This document shows positions 11,330 through 21,302 of a DNA stretch of 64,000 nt, piece after piece. The notes below the pieces were generated by a model, which was not told the origin of the DNA, made no database searches, and worked only from the letters and a program-made list of their open reading frames with translations. Both the position numbers and the translations under genes were made by a program. Every line of letters starts with the position of its first letter. Positions within the stretch are counted from its first letter, which is position 1. The stretch lies in contig OZ026842.1 in the NCBI GenBank assembly GCA_964023205.1, positions 12,378,716-12,442,715 of the forward strand, given 5' to 3'. The stretch is from Lutraria lutraria. Taxonomy: Eukaryota > Mollusca > Bivalvia > Venerida > Mactridae.

Positions 11330-11480
11330 TAAAATTTGTTCACCATCATGGGACGGTGTGTCATGCAATAGAATTACGTCAATAATAGCCTGTATCTCCA
11401 AGATCAGTGTCAAAAATGGCCATAAATTAGCTTGTCTTTCAGTTATCTGTTGTGGGATTTTGAAAAAGCTGATCACCATC
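11330..11480 (+). repeat. Dispersed bivalve-type repeat, copy 2
   Basis: TTTGTTCACCATCATGGGAC followed by GGTGTGTCATGCAATAGAAT matches the copy at 10,207 closely. The rest (ATCTCCAAGATCAGTGTC, then GTGGGATTTTGAAAAAGC) follows the same order with divergence. Frames across it are coincidental. Confidence 0.55.
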
Positions 11481-11607
11481 ATTATAATAACCAACAATCA
11501 CACGGATTATCGCACGCATTTTGTACAACTAGAAGCCATACGTCTGTGACAAGGCGGTATGTGGGGGTATTTTAAGTAACTCTGTGGCAGTTCTAGTTGA
11601 CGACTAC

Positions 11608-11925
11608 GTTTTGCCCACAACGTTCATTATTTTCATCAATATTTCCATCAATATTTCATTCTTTTCAACTAGACTTTCATAGGAATATGATAAAATATTG
11701 ATCAATGTATTGATGAGCATAAAACACACATCAATAATATTGACAATACTTCAATAATTATCTGAGATTTCTGATCCACATCAACTAGGACTTATATACA
11801 TACATATGTATGTATATAAGTCCTTGACATCAATATATTGATGGGTTCTGCAATATCGCCCACTCACGTCAATATTTTCATCAATAAATGAATATTGACA
11901 ATACTGCATGTTGAACGTGAATGGC
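11608..11925. repeat. ATCAATATT-rich patch, roughly two related units
   Basis: ATCAATATT/AATATTGAT-like words occur about ten times on both strands. GCCCACAACGTTCATTATTT (about 11,615) and CGCCCACTCACGTCAATATT (about 11,858) look like starts of two diverged direct units about 240 bases apart. The 38-bp palindrome lies between them. It may be a decayed foldback element. Confidence 0.4.
11787..11824. repeat. 38-bp perfect palindrome
   Basis: AGGACTTATATACATACAT is followed directly by its exact reverse complement, with no spacer. The next base on each side breaks the symmetry. It can form a cruciform or hairpin. Confidence 0.9.
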
Positions 11926-12033
11926 CCCCTTAACATAGGTGTGTGCTGGATGTGTACAAAATATTTGGTAATGGTAATGTATACTATTTCATTCACTTAG
12001 GTAATCAATAACTGTATCATTTTGTGATTACAG

Positions 12034-12183
12034 GTATCGTAGAAATAAGGAAGTTAGCACATGACACTACAAGCATAAACTTATATCAGGAAGATTTGAG
12101 CGAATCATTCTCGGCAGTAAACTACCAACACAACAGAACAAAGAAACGACAGTGTGCAATATGTGACATTTAATGTCTTCAAG
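12034..12183 (+). other. Possible exon by splice-site pattern
   Basis: The acceptor TTTTGTGATTACAG ends at 12,033 and the donor CAAG/GTAAGA begins at 12,184; both are near consensus. One frame (from 12,036) is open for 45 codons before TAA at 12,171, ending in RTKKRQCAICDI. The other two frames close quickly. It could be a terminal coding exon, a non-coding exon or chance; the protein is not recognised. Confidence 0.25.
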
Positions 12184-12348
12184 GTAAGACTATATTCAGT
12201 GATTTAGTATATTTGGTATGTCAGACACTTACATACTTAGTTAGGTAAGTTCGTTAACATACTAAGTTAGACACTTACATTCTTAGTGAGGCTGTTAACA
12301 TACTGTTAATATACTGTGTTATGCACTTATATACCAGGGGTGTTCATA

Positions 12349-13504
12349 CGAGGGGTGTTCAATAAATACGCGGAAAAGTGCTGTAACTCAAACAACTATT
12401 ATCTATTCTCAACCAAATTGTCATATTTTTTAGATAAAACAATTATGTATTACCGGGGAAATTAATATTTTCCAAATATAATTTAAAACTACCATGGCGG
12501 TCACTATGACAACGTCATGTTTGAAACCCCGGCCCAAAATGTAATAAAAAGAAAGCATTTGTCGCTCAGGAAACAGCGTCTCTCTGTTGCGTCTGATCAG
12601 ATTTCGTCACCAAAATTTGTCATAATATGGCACCAACTCATCGCACGACGTCCAAGACCTCAATATTAACGTCTGATGTCATTTGGGCATTAGCGGACAT
12701 ATTGTTTATGCAAGGTGCGTAAAAATGAGTACCGAACAGAGTTTTAAATGGACAATCGAGAAAAGAAACAATGGAAATGTTGATTAAAGCATACGGCAAT
12801 TCTGCAATGAAGAAAACGGCTTTGTACAAATGGTATGCCCGTTACGAAGACGGTAAAGAAAGTGTGTAAGACAACCAGAGAAGTGGATGGCTGACGTTGA
12901 TAACGTCACGTAAGAATCATGATATTAAGGAACATCTGGATAAAGATAGACGCATTACTGTAAGAGAAGTAAGTGACAACCAAGCAGCAAACGATCATCA
13001 GACGATCCATTGAACTCTTGGAACATCCACCATGTAGCCTCGACCTGGCCCCTTGTGATTTCTTTTTTATTCCCCACACTGAAGCGGTATTTACGAGGAA
13101 GACAGTTTGATTGGATAGAAGACCAACATATTGCAGTACAGTCCGCGATCACTTCCCTTGAGTCTGATACGTACAAGAAAAGCTTCTACTCGTGGGTAAA
13201 ACACTGTAAAAAGGGCATAACATTTCAAGGATAATATTTTGAAAAAGATGAGAGTCTTTAGACGGTTATCTCACCAAAAATCAATACGCACCGTAAATAG
13301 CGCGACGTAAAATTGACGCTGGATGACGTTGGGCCGGGTTTTGCGCGATGACGTTACCATAACTATCGTATTTTCTTAACGTGTGGAGATATTAACATGA
13401 AATGTACACAATAAATACAGAATTGTTTAGTCTACAGTATGTGCAAATTTCGCTGTGCTGTTTCAATAAATAAACTTTTCCGCATATTTTTTGAACACCC
13501 CTCG
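12349..13504 (+). mobile_element. Internally deleted mariner-family transposon
   Basis: The 30-bp terminal inverted repeats (12,349-12,378 and 13,475-13,504; outer end CGAGGGGTGTTCA) match at 28 of 30 positions. TA dinucleotides flank both ends, the standard mariner target duplication. At 1,156 bp it is shorter than a typical complete mariner (about 1.3 kb). Transposase remnants lie inside in order on the plus strand. The insertion is within the 20-bp minisatellite and splits it. Confidence 0.88.
12723..13234 (+). pseudogene. Mariner transposase remnant
   Basis: The helix-turn-helix region reads ETMEMLIKAYGN...TALYKWYARYEDGKESV in one frame from 12,765 to a TAA at 12,867. RSGWL and DKDRRITVREVSDN follow at about 12,880-12,980 with further frame changes. 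After position 12,980 the sequence jumps to the C-terminal block: LDLAPCDFF (about 13,038-13,065, holding the third catalytic Asp of the DD34D triad), then LKRYLRGRQFDWIED and SFYSWVKHCKKGI in a shifted frame. The segment with the first two catalytic Asp residues is missing. Several stops and frameshifts make it a dead copy. Confidence 0.8.
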
Positions 13505-13914
13505 TACTTAGTGAGTCTGTTCACATACTAAGGTAGGCACTTACATACTTAGTCCGCTGACATACTAACTTAGGCACACTTATATACTAAGTGAGTCTAT
13601 TAACATACTAAGTTATGCACTTACATACTTAGTTAGTCTGTGAGAATACTAAGTCAGGCACTTACATGTACATACTTCATTAATCCATTAACATCCTAAT
13701 TCAGACACTTACATACTTAGTAAGACTGTTACCATATCCAATTAGACACTTGTATAGTAGCTAGTCTGTTGCATACTTAGTCAGTTATTTAGATAATTAA
13801 TTAGTTACTGTATTGTAAGTTTAACAATAACATTGGTCAGACACTTACTGACTTAGTCAGTTACTATTACTTACATAGCCATGCACTTGTTCAGCCTGGC
13901 ACTTACATACTTAG

Positions 13915-13966
13915 GCAGAGAGTTACTTACTTACTTACCTACCTACCTACTTACTTACTTACTTAT
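13915..13966 (+). repeat. ACTT/ACCT tetranucleotide microsatellite
   Basis: A run of about a dozen TTAC units with three ACCT interruptions in the middle, embedded in the 20-bp minisatellite. It probably expanded locally from the minisatellite's own ACTTAC core. Confidence 0.8.
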
Positions 13967-14775
13967 ATGGTTAGTCAGACAGTCAAACACTTAGTTAGTC
14001 AGATACCCACATGCTTAGTTAGTCGATTACATACCTAGTTAGTCGGTTACATAATAAGTTAGTCAGACACTTGAATACTTAAACAGATACTTACATACTT
14101 AGACAGATATTCACATACTTAGTTACATATTAAGTCAGACACTTGTATACTTCGACCGATACTTACAAACTAAGTTATGTCAGTTACATACTAAGTCAAT
14201 CAGTAACATACTAAGTCAGACACTTGCATACTTAGACAGATATTTCTATTCTTAGACTGATACTTACATACTTGGGCAGACAGTTACATACTTAGTCAGA
14301 CACTTGCATTCTTTTTCAGATACTTTCATACTTAGTCTTAACTCACATATTTAGAAAGTCAGTTACATACAAAGTTAGTCTGTTGCATACTAAGTTAGAC
14401 TGTTACATAATAAGTTAGTCATTTGCATACTTAGTCAGACACTTGTATACTTAGACAGACACTTACCAAATAAGTTATTCTGTTACATATTAAGTCAGTC
14501 AGTAACATACTTAGTCAGTCACTTGTATACATAGGCAGATACTTGCATACTATACTAAGTCTGGCACTTACATACTAAGGCAAATACTTATATACTGAAA
14601 TTCAGAGATGACCCCTTACACAGGTTTGCCTGTATGTAGTCAGGTCCTTTACTCACTTAGTTTGTCTGTTCATACTTGTTAAGCTTTTTTGTGAATAGAT
14701 ATACTAACTTATATATTTTCATATTTTGTCTAGTTAATAATCATTTAATTAACACTGAAATTGTTTTTTTTATAG

Positions 14776-14888
14776 CATGGTGCAGAGAACTAAGAAATCA
14801 CTCATTAAGTGGATGTATGATCTGTAGAAAGCTGTGGTGGTATTGTTCTCCCATGATGCTCCTGTATTGATCTGATGCCTATCTGAGG
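14776..14888 (+). other. Possible exon by splice-site pattern
   Basis: The acceptor (TTG, a T-run, ATAG ending at 14,775) and the donor (CTGAGG then GTATGT at 14,889) enclose 113 bases of more balanced composition. The frame from 14,778 is open for about 30 codons (WCRELRNHS...) and then stops. Without homology this remains weak. It may belong with the similar plus-strand candidates at 1,107 and 12,034. Confidence 0.25.
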
Positions 14889-15135
14889 GTATGTACACAA
14901 GTCTCAAGTATAGTTTCATAGACATGTCTTAGCTTAGATTCTATAATTGTTACTTCGCATATTGTTCAATCATAATTAATAAGGGCTTACTTATTTGTCA
15001 AGTACATACACATGTTCTTGAACTAGATTTTGTGTCAGCTAATGGATCCTCATAAAAGCAGGACCATGGTTGCATTTCGTCTGTCTCTGAGTGTGGTCTG
15101 TTGTTTCTGAACACGTCAATAGTTAAAAGTTGATA

Positions 15136-15401
15136 ATGTGCGTTTTTATTTAGCTGTCAAAGCTGCATAATTTCACGGTCAATGCTACATTTATTTTTAC
15201 CTTCGGCAAGGTAGCACCGTACAATTACTTTAGTAATCTGTACTATGATTTTTATTATACCAGTGATTATGTATTTAACGATGACTGCAAAACATTATAT
15301 AATGGTAAAAAAATTAGCTATGATATGAAGCTAAAAATAATCACATTCATGGACCGTGTAATTGTTAAGCTTTGACAGTTTAATAAAATTGCACCACACA
15401 T
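15136..15401. mobile_element. TA-flanked MITE, copy 1 of a four-member local family
   Basis: The left arm (GCGTTTTTATTTAGCTGTCA, AAGCTGCATAATTTCACGGT) pairs with the right arm, reverse complemented (GCAATTTTATTAAACTGTCA, AAGCTTAACAATTACACGGT), over roughly 60 bases. TA lies immediately outside each end. There is no coding capacity, and the type suggests Tc1/mariner mobilisation. Related copies lie at 18.5, 18.8 and 20.0 kb. Confidence 0.7.
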
Positions 15402-15419
15402 TACACTAAGCAACAAACA

Positions 15420-15960
15420 ATAAGCCAGTCAGTCACATACCAAGTTATAAACACTAATTAACATACAACTAGCTAATCACTTACCAAGTTATATTCACCA
15501 ATTTACATACAGTTGATCAGTCACAACACAAGTTATATACACTAATTAACATACAATTAGCCTGTCACCAAGATATATACACTAATTAACATACAATTAG
15601 CCAGTCACTACACATGCTGTATACACAAATTAACATACAATAAGCAAGTCACTACACAAGTTATAATTATACACTAATTAACACACAATTAGCCAGTCAC
15701 TACTCAAGCTGTATACACTAATTAACATACAATAAGCAAGTCACTACACAATTCATATACACTAATTAACACACTATTAGCCAGTCACTACACAAATTGT
15801 ATTCACTAATTAACATACAATTAGCCAGTCACTACACAAGCTGTATACACTAATTAACATACAATTAGTCGGTCACTTACCAAGTTATATACACTAATTA
15901 ACATACAATTAGCAGGTCACTTACCTTGTTATAATCAATTAGCCAGTCACTGACATTGTC
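15420..15960 (+). repeat. 44-bp minisatellite, about 12 units
   Basis: The word ACTAATTAACATACAA recurs with a spacing of 44 bases over most of the array (for example 15,717, 15,761, 15,805, 15,849, 15,893), with some spacings of 40-48. A unit also contains AGCCAGTCACTACACAAG. It shares the CAGTCACTTAC theme with the neighbouring 20-bp array, so the two may be related. Confidence 0.9.
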
Positions 15961-15970
15961 TTATACATCT

Positions 15971-16247
15971 GGGCCTGTATTCAATATACATCTTAAGATT
16001 TTTTTTAACTTAAGTCGAAATTTTTACTTAAGTGTAATTTTTTTTCATGGTAAAAGTTTGTAAACCAGTATTCAAAATTGTGAATATGAATTATTTCACA
16101 ATTGGCATCTTTAGAACAAAGATAAACTCATATTATTGTGATTTCCTGCTTTATATTAGTACAAAAGAGTTAAGGAAAAAGTCGAATTTAAGGAAAAATA
16201 TAACTTAAGTTTATAAATTACTTAAGAAGTTTATTGAATACCGGCCT
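15971..16247. mobile_element. 277-bp MITE with GGCC-GTATTCAATA inverted termini
   Basis: The left end GGGCCTGTATTCAATATACA, then TCTTAAG, matches the right end reverse complemented, AGGCCGGTATTCAATAAACT, then TCTTAAG, at 23 of 27 positions. CTTAAG recurs internally. There is no reading frame. I could not identify a convincing target duplication, so the superfamily is left open. It lies between two minisatellite fields. Confidence 0.75.
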
Positions 16248-16800
16248 TGGTCCATCACTTGTCGAATACATACTATGTATACATAGTTATATACATTGTC
16301 ACTTACTTGGTCAGATACTTACATAGTTATATACATTTAGCAGGGTACTTATATAGCCAGTCACTTATGGTATTATAGACATAACCAGTCATTGATAATG
16401 TATTTATGATAGGGTAAGCGACTGACTTAGTTTTTTACATAACCTATTAAAAAATGCTTGTTAAAAATAGTTAGTCACTTAGCAGATTATATACACTTGG
16501 TCAGATGTAACTTACTTTAGTTACTTACACTAAGTCAGTTATATACACGGTCAATTACTGACTGAGTGTATAAAATAGGGTAAGTGACTGGTTAATTGTA
16601 TATAACTATGTAAGCATCTGACACTTAAAGTCACATACCTATAGTCTCATAGACTTAGAAATGTCTTGCATAATATTGCTATTAAGATATTACAAGGGTG
16701 ATAATTAGGTGACTGGTTAAGATACTGGCTAATAGCTCTAGTAGTATACAACTAAGAAAGTGTCTGACATTCAGTTACTTACTTCATCACATTGGATATT
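16248..16800. repeat. Degenerate minisatellite field
   Basis: Loose repeats of CACTTAC, TCAGATACTTACATAG, TTATATACA and GTGACTGGTTAA-like words on both strands. The periodicity is not regular by eye. It looks like a decayed extension of the arrays at 12.2-15.96 kb. Confidence 0.5.
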
Positions 16801-17920
16801 TGAACTATAAGACTCAAAATTTGATAAGGGTCACATACTTGAAGTAATTGCTTCAAAATTTTAACACTACTGATGATTTGATTAAAAATTAGTCATTTAA
16901 ACATCATATGCCAGTGAAAAAATGAAACAATATTTGTCCATTGAAGCAATATCTGTATATCATATAGTTATCATAGTATCTACACTTAAGAAAACTTGTA
17001 AGTTATAACGTCCCCTTAGTAAAATATGTATATTTCATATATTTTTTTATATTTGGAGCTCAAATTTTCATTGCCCATCTCTAACAAGTCAAGCTACATG
17101 ACTCGATCAACAAAAATGAATTTATTGATTTTTACCGTGTTATGTCTCTGCAGTTAAAAAACATTTAATTTGCAAGTGCAGCATGTGGAAAGTACAGTAT
17201 GAATCTTCGAAATAATTTTTGAAATCGATAGAATGTTAAGCCGCATTACAGGAAAACAAAATGAGATGGATGTCCGTTGAGGAAAGGGCCTTATTCAGGG
17301 AGGGGTTCCGTACTACTATCATTTTACGTACATCATTATAGCTGTCAAATGTATTCATGAAAAGTCACGGACGCTTTGTGTGACTCTGAATTTGGCATTC
17401 AGTCGAGCAATCATTTTCTTACAAATTTCGAACATTCTGGCAAAGTAGAAAAGACATTGATATACACTTATATTTTCCACTAACGAAATTTTCATGATTT
17501 ACGTAAAATGACAGCATAATACCAGATTGAATTATTATGAGTTGCTTTAAGCCATAACTTAATTCACTATAAATTTTAGAATTTTATGACAGTGCTTTTT
17601 GGTGATATTGGTGAAAACAATATTATTGGGAGTTCTAAAATGATTTTTTTTTTTCTTTTATTAAATAAAGGTAGATATATCAGTAAATACTGCAGCAATA
17701 CAGACTGGGCACATTATAAGACCTATCATATTTTCTCGAAAATAACATTGCAAAACCATACTTACCACATGCAAATTAACTGTTTTATAACTATAGAGAA
17801 GAAAACGGGGTAAAAAATTGTTGATAGCCATGTAGCTTATATGACAAAAAATATGCATATTTTACAAAGGGATGTTTTGTTAAGTGTATTTGTAGGAAAT
17901 ATAAAATCATTGAGTAAGTG
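16801..17920. other. Non-coding DNA, nothing recognised
   Basis: No supported frame, inverted termini or tandem array. Confidence 0.4.
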
Positions 17921-17974
17921 TTCTTTACCAAATTTGGAGTAGTATATTTCTTTACCAAATTTGGAGTAGTATAT
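17921..17974 (+). repeat. 27-bp tandem duplication, two copies
   Basis: The unit TTCTTTACCAAATTTGGAGT plus AGTATAT occurs at 17,921 and again at 17,948 without differences, indicating a recent slippage duplication. Confidence 0.9.
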
Positions 17975-18536
17975 TTCTTGATGTATTAATTGTGCATGAA
18001 TAATTATATGATCGTTAAATAGAAAATTTTTTATGTGATGTGATAATGCAATAATTTATGTAATGTAATATTTGTATGTAATGTAATACGTTCAATAGAA
18101 TGTGAAGATGATAATTTAGGAACAAGATGTTGAAAATGAGATACACAAGGCCGACTCTTACACATTTGGTGGTCTGTGTAAAGTCTATGGACTTATGGGA
18201 ATTTTTGCCGTCTTTGTGGGCAAATTTTCTTTTTTTTTTTACTTCTGCTTTCTTCACTTCCTTATGATCGTTGTTGATTTTGTATAATGTACTTGTTCCG
18301 ATATTTATTTTCAATTATTTTTCTTCTGCTTTGTTCACGTATTTACTTGCTTATAATGTTGTGTGATTATTTTTTCATGTTCATTTCAAAATATTTGAAT
18401 AAAGAATGCTGACAAAATACCAAGTCTAGTAGTTTATTTTATATACTTGTATATATAAATGATCTTCAATAATACAATATATGGCCAGAAAAGTCATGTT
18501 TCTAATACAACAGACAAATATATTTCCCCTCATGTT
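17975..18536. other. Non-coding DNA, nothing recognised
   Basis: A 99-codon minus-strand opening crosses this stretch, but its Lys-rich and Ile/Leu/Tyr/His-rich composition reflects AT-rich low-complexity DNA (a T-run at about 18,230). No domain is visible. Confidence 0.4.
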
Positions 18537-18747
18537 CACAAAAAGTTTAATATTAAACTGTCAAAGCTGAATGTGATTATGTTTAGCTTCGTACCACATT
18601 CGATACTTTCCGTTTATTTTACCATTAGGGAATGTCCCATTCCTAATGTTTATATAGTAAAATGAAGATTATCGTATCACTTACGAAATTAATGGAAGCA
18701 TTGACTGTGAAATTATTCGACTTTGACAGTTTAATAAAATCGCACTG
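18537..18747. mobile_element. TA-flanked MITE, copy 2 (left end decayed)
   Basis: The right arm, reverse complemented, starts CAGTGCGATTTTATTAAACT, followed by GTCAAAGTCGAATAATTTCA. The left arm (TATTAAACTGTCAAAGCTGA) has lost part of the arm sequence seen in the other copies. TA follows the right end (18,748-18,749). The core holds CCATTAGGGAATGTCCCATT, shared with copies 3 and 4. Confidence 0.65.
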
Positions 18748-18821
18748 TAAGTAATTCTTAACATGACCCTTTTCTAAAATACTTATCATAATAGAGGCTG
18801 CAGACTGATGAACAAGTATTA

Positions 18822-19087
18822 TGTCATTTTTATTAAACTGTCAAAATCTGCATAATTTCACGATCTATGCTTGCATTCATTTTTAGCATTGGTGAGCTTC
18901 GTTGAATGTACAATCATGTATTTAACAATGCGCTACATTATAAAATTACTAGAATACAAACATGACGAATGGGACATTGCCTAATGATGAAATAAAAACT
19001 ACCGACTGTGGTATGAAGCTAAAGGTGAATGCATAAATTTAGCAACCGTGTAATTATTGTGTTTTGACGATTAATAAAATTTCACTA
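18822..19087. mobile_element. TA-flanked MITE, copy 3
   Basis: The arms TTTTTATTAAACTGTCAAAA... and, reverse complemented, TAGTGAAATTTTATTAATCG pair, and TA flanks both ends. The core reads AATGGGACATTGCCTAATGA, the reverse complement of the copy 2 core, so this copy is in the opposite orientation. Confidence 0.7.
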
Positions 19088-19108
19088 TAAAGTATAAACA
19101 ATGCAAAC

Positions 19109-19249
19109 ACAGCGCAACCTCTCTGTAGCAAAATTATGTTGTTGAGGAGGGTTGCTCTAGAGAGGTTGAATTAATAGTTAAATTATGCTGTTTTCCAAGG
19201 GAGTTTGTTGCTCAAGAGAGAGGGCCGCTCTGGAGAGGTTGCACTGTAC
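19109..19249. repeat. Solo palindromic element sharing the satellite core motif
   Basis: The ends ACAGCGCAACCTCTCTGTAG (19,109) and the reverse complement of GAGAGGTTGCACTGT (ending 19,247) form inverted termini CAGyGCAACCTCTC. Two further inner copies, CTCTAGAGAGGTTGAA (about 19,155-19,170) and CTCAAGAGAGAGGGCC (about 19,211-19,226), make it internally repetitive. The AACCTCTCT/AGAGAGGTT word is the same as in every monomer of the array starting at 22,659. Confidence 0.55.
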
Positions 19250-19673
19250 AAACAATACAAGAATAAACAATGCTCAGACAGAAATTAAGAATTTTGCAAA
19301 TTGATCATACCTATGACAATTTCACATGTTTTTGTGTCAATGTCATTCTTGCATTTAATAATGCTCATTAGGAAAGTAATGCTGTACAATTCTCAATATT
19401 TATACTGTATGTTAATACAATTATGGTACCCAGCTAAGACTTACAGTTTAACATTGAGATCAGCATTAAGTATCAAGTACAATCAATCACGTGGAGTCAA
19501 AAACAAACATACAAATGTACACAAAACTATATCCCCCACCCCTCAAAAAAAGTGGTGGGGGGCACAAAAATGTACATTAAATAATTGATGTTCACGGAAC
19601 ATTTACAATGATGATCAGTTTGTGAATTAATTAACAATCAACAAAGATGTAAAAAGTCGTATCTCAAATTTGT
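19250..19673. other. Non-coding DNA; possible 3' untranslated region of a minus-strand gene
   Basis: A C-rich/G-rich hairpin (CCCCCACCCC at 19,532 against GTGGTGGGGG, ending 19,561) is the only structure. If the minus-strand exon at 19,674-19,773 is real, this would be its 3' untranslated region. Confidence 0.3.
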
Positions 19674-19773
19674 CTAATTGAAGATATTTCTCTGACCAAG
19701 TTGTTTGTTTCCCATTGTTGTGTTGAATAATAAACCATACCTATGTCCAAGATTGAATCCTGTATCACCATAC
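19674..19773 (-). CDS. Candidate terminal exon of an unrecognised minus-strand gene (partial)
   Basis: On the minus strand an acceptor (GATGTTTTTGTAG, just above 19,773) is followed by an open frame. It reads YGDTGFNLGHRYG near its start and NKQLGQRNIFN at its end, stopping at TAG (19,674-19,676). Its phase (one leading base) joins exactly to the candidate exon at 21,247-21,302, which ends with two spare bases, giving a Trp codon across the junction. The product is not recognised. The exon is short, so chance remains possible. Confidence 0.3.
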
Positions 19774-19955
19774 CTACAAAAACATCAGATACAAAATAAA
19801 ACAGAAATAACTTGATACAGGTATTTACTGTACAATAGAACTATTTTGTGTTTCTTTGTTTTATTGACATTTTATCCTGCATTATAGATGCTGGAGGTAT
19901 AAAAAGCTACATCATAGACTTCTTACATACTAGGTTGACATCAGCAGTGCTGGTA

Positions 19956-20237
19956 CAGTGTGATTTTATTAACCTGTTAAAACTGAATAATTTCATGGTC
20001 GCTGAATGCGATTAGTTTTAGCTTCTTACAACAGTCGATAGTTTTGCTTTATTTTACTGTTAGGGAAAGTTCCATTCTGCATGTTTACATATTATGTTGC
20101 ACATCATTAAATACATGCACATTTGATAACCGGTGTAACAAATTATGAAAGTAATCAAACCTTACCAAAGCTAAAAATAAATGCAAGCATTGACCATGAA
20201 ATTATGCAGCTTTTGTCAGTTTAATAAAATTGCACAA
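19956..20237. mobile_element. TA-flanked MITE, copy 4
   Basis: The left end CAGTGTGATTTTATTAACCT and the right end reverse complemented TTGTGCAATTTTATTAAACT continue into arms with CTGAATAATTTCATGGTC and GCTGCATAATTTCATGGTC. TA flanks both (19,954 and 20,238). The core CTGTTAGGGAAAGTTCCATT matches copy 2. At 282 bp this is the most complete copy. Confidence 0.75.
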
Positions 20238-20614
20238 TACCTGGCTTTAAATTTTGTTTATCAATTAACCAAGATCAAACAACAACATGAGGGTTGATTA
20301 TTTTCAACCATTAGCAACAAGTTTTTGAATGTCCAGTTCAAAATAGAAACAATCATTGGTTTCAAGCTTAATTTTTTATAAATAACTCAGAACTTGAATG
20401 TTCCAGGCTTCACAATGTTATTTTTTAAAATATTTTTTAACGGTTTTCCCTGGTTCAATACTTGTCCGATAGTGATGTCAGTCATGAACTAATTAATGAC
20501 ACAAGTTTTAGTCATTGTAATCTCATCAAAATTCAATTCAAATAATATCAAGTGGGCCAAGATGGTCCTATATCCCGCATATGACAATCATTGTTCACTC
20601 ATTTAAATATTGTT

Positions 20615-21180
20615 TTGAACCTGTGACCTAGTTTTTGACCCCAGTTGACCCATGTTCGAGCTTGACCAACATATCATTGAGACAAACGTTCTGACAAGGT
20701 TTGGTGAAGATCCTATCAAAACTGTGACATCTACAGTGTTAACAAAAGTTTTCCTAAGATTTGACCTAGTGACCTAGTTATTGACCCAAGATGACCCATG
20801 TTCATCCTCGTCCAAGATATTATACAGACAAACATTCTGACAAGGTATCATGATGATCCAATCAAAACAGTGACTTCTAGAGTGTCCACAAGGTTTTCAG
20901 CAATTTGCCCTAGTGACCTAGTTTTTGACCACAGATGATCCATTATCAAACTTGACCTACATAATATTGAAATTCTGACAAAGTATCATAAGATCCAATC
21001 AAAACAGTGCTTTCTAGAGTGTTCACAAGGTTTTCCCTTATTTGGCCCTGGTGACCTAGTTTTTTACCCAAAATGGCCCATTATTGAACTCGTCCGAGAT
21101 TTTGTCGATATTAACATTCTGACCCAGTTTTGTGAAAATAAAGATAAAAAAGTGGCCCCTATTGTGTTCACAAGGTAAAA
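20615..21180 (+). repeat. Four tandem units of the TGACCTAGTTTTTGACC family
   Basis: GTGACCTAG-TTTTGACC-like words recur at 20,623, 20,769, 20,913 and 21,051, about 138-146 bases apart. Each is followed by GATGACCC, CATTCTGACAAGG, GATCCAATCAAAACAGTG and CTAGAGTGTTCACAAGG in the same order. From recall, this repeat is very common in bivalves. If the minus-strand gene is real, the whole array lies in its intron. Confidence 0.75.
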
Positions 21181-21246
21181 GTTTGATGATGCACAGACGC
21201 TAAATGTTAGCTAAAAATTATAAGATACTGTATATGATTTACTTAC

Positions 21247-21302
21247 CAGCAACTGGTCATAAGATTTTCTTGGTTACTACAGAACAATTTTTTTCGGATT
21301 AT
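21247..21302 (-). CDS. Candidate internal exon of an unrecognised minus-strand gene (partial)
   Basis: On the minus strand a pyrimidine-rich acceptor (CTCTCTATCTGTTTTCTAG) precedes 56 bases ending in GTTGCTG, followed by a consensus donor GTAAGT (plus-strand 21,241-21,246). Only one frame is open (IIRKKLFCSNQENLMTSC plus two bases), and it is the frame that stays open into the candidate terminal exon at 19,773. The intron would be 1,473 bases and would hold a MITE and a tandem repeat. I could not place an upstream exon with confidence. Confidence 0.3.

Larger units (their letters stand above)
12196..14640. repeat. Degenerate 20-bp minisatellite, interrupted by a mariner
   Basis: The approximate unit is CTTAGTCAGACACTTACATA, best seen at 14,210-14,330, where successive CTTAG words are 20 bases apart. 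Units alternate between ACTTAG and ACTAAG forms and drift strongly. The array runs on both sides of the inserted mariner (12,196-12,348 and 13,505-14,640), giving about 60 units. There is no coding potential. Confidence 0.75.

Noticed and set aside
12955..13234. 73- and 74-codon openings on opposite strands as separate genes
   Set aside because: The plus-strand one is a shifted piece of the mariner transposase and the other is its antisense shadow.
18015..18314. 99-codon minus-strand opening
   Set aside because: Low-complexity Lys/Ile/Leu-rich translation of an AT-rich stretch including a T-run; no motif.
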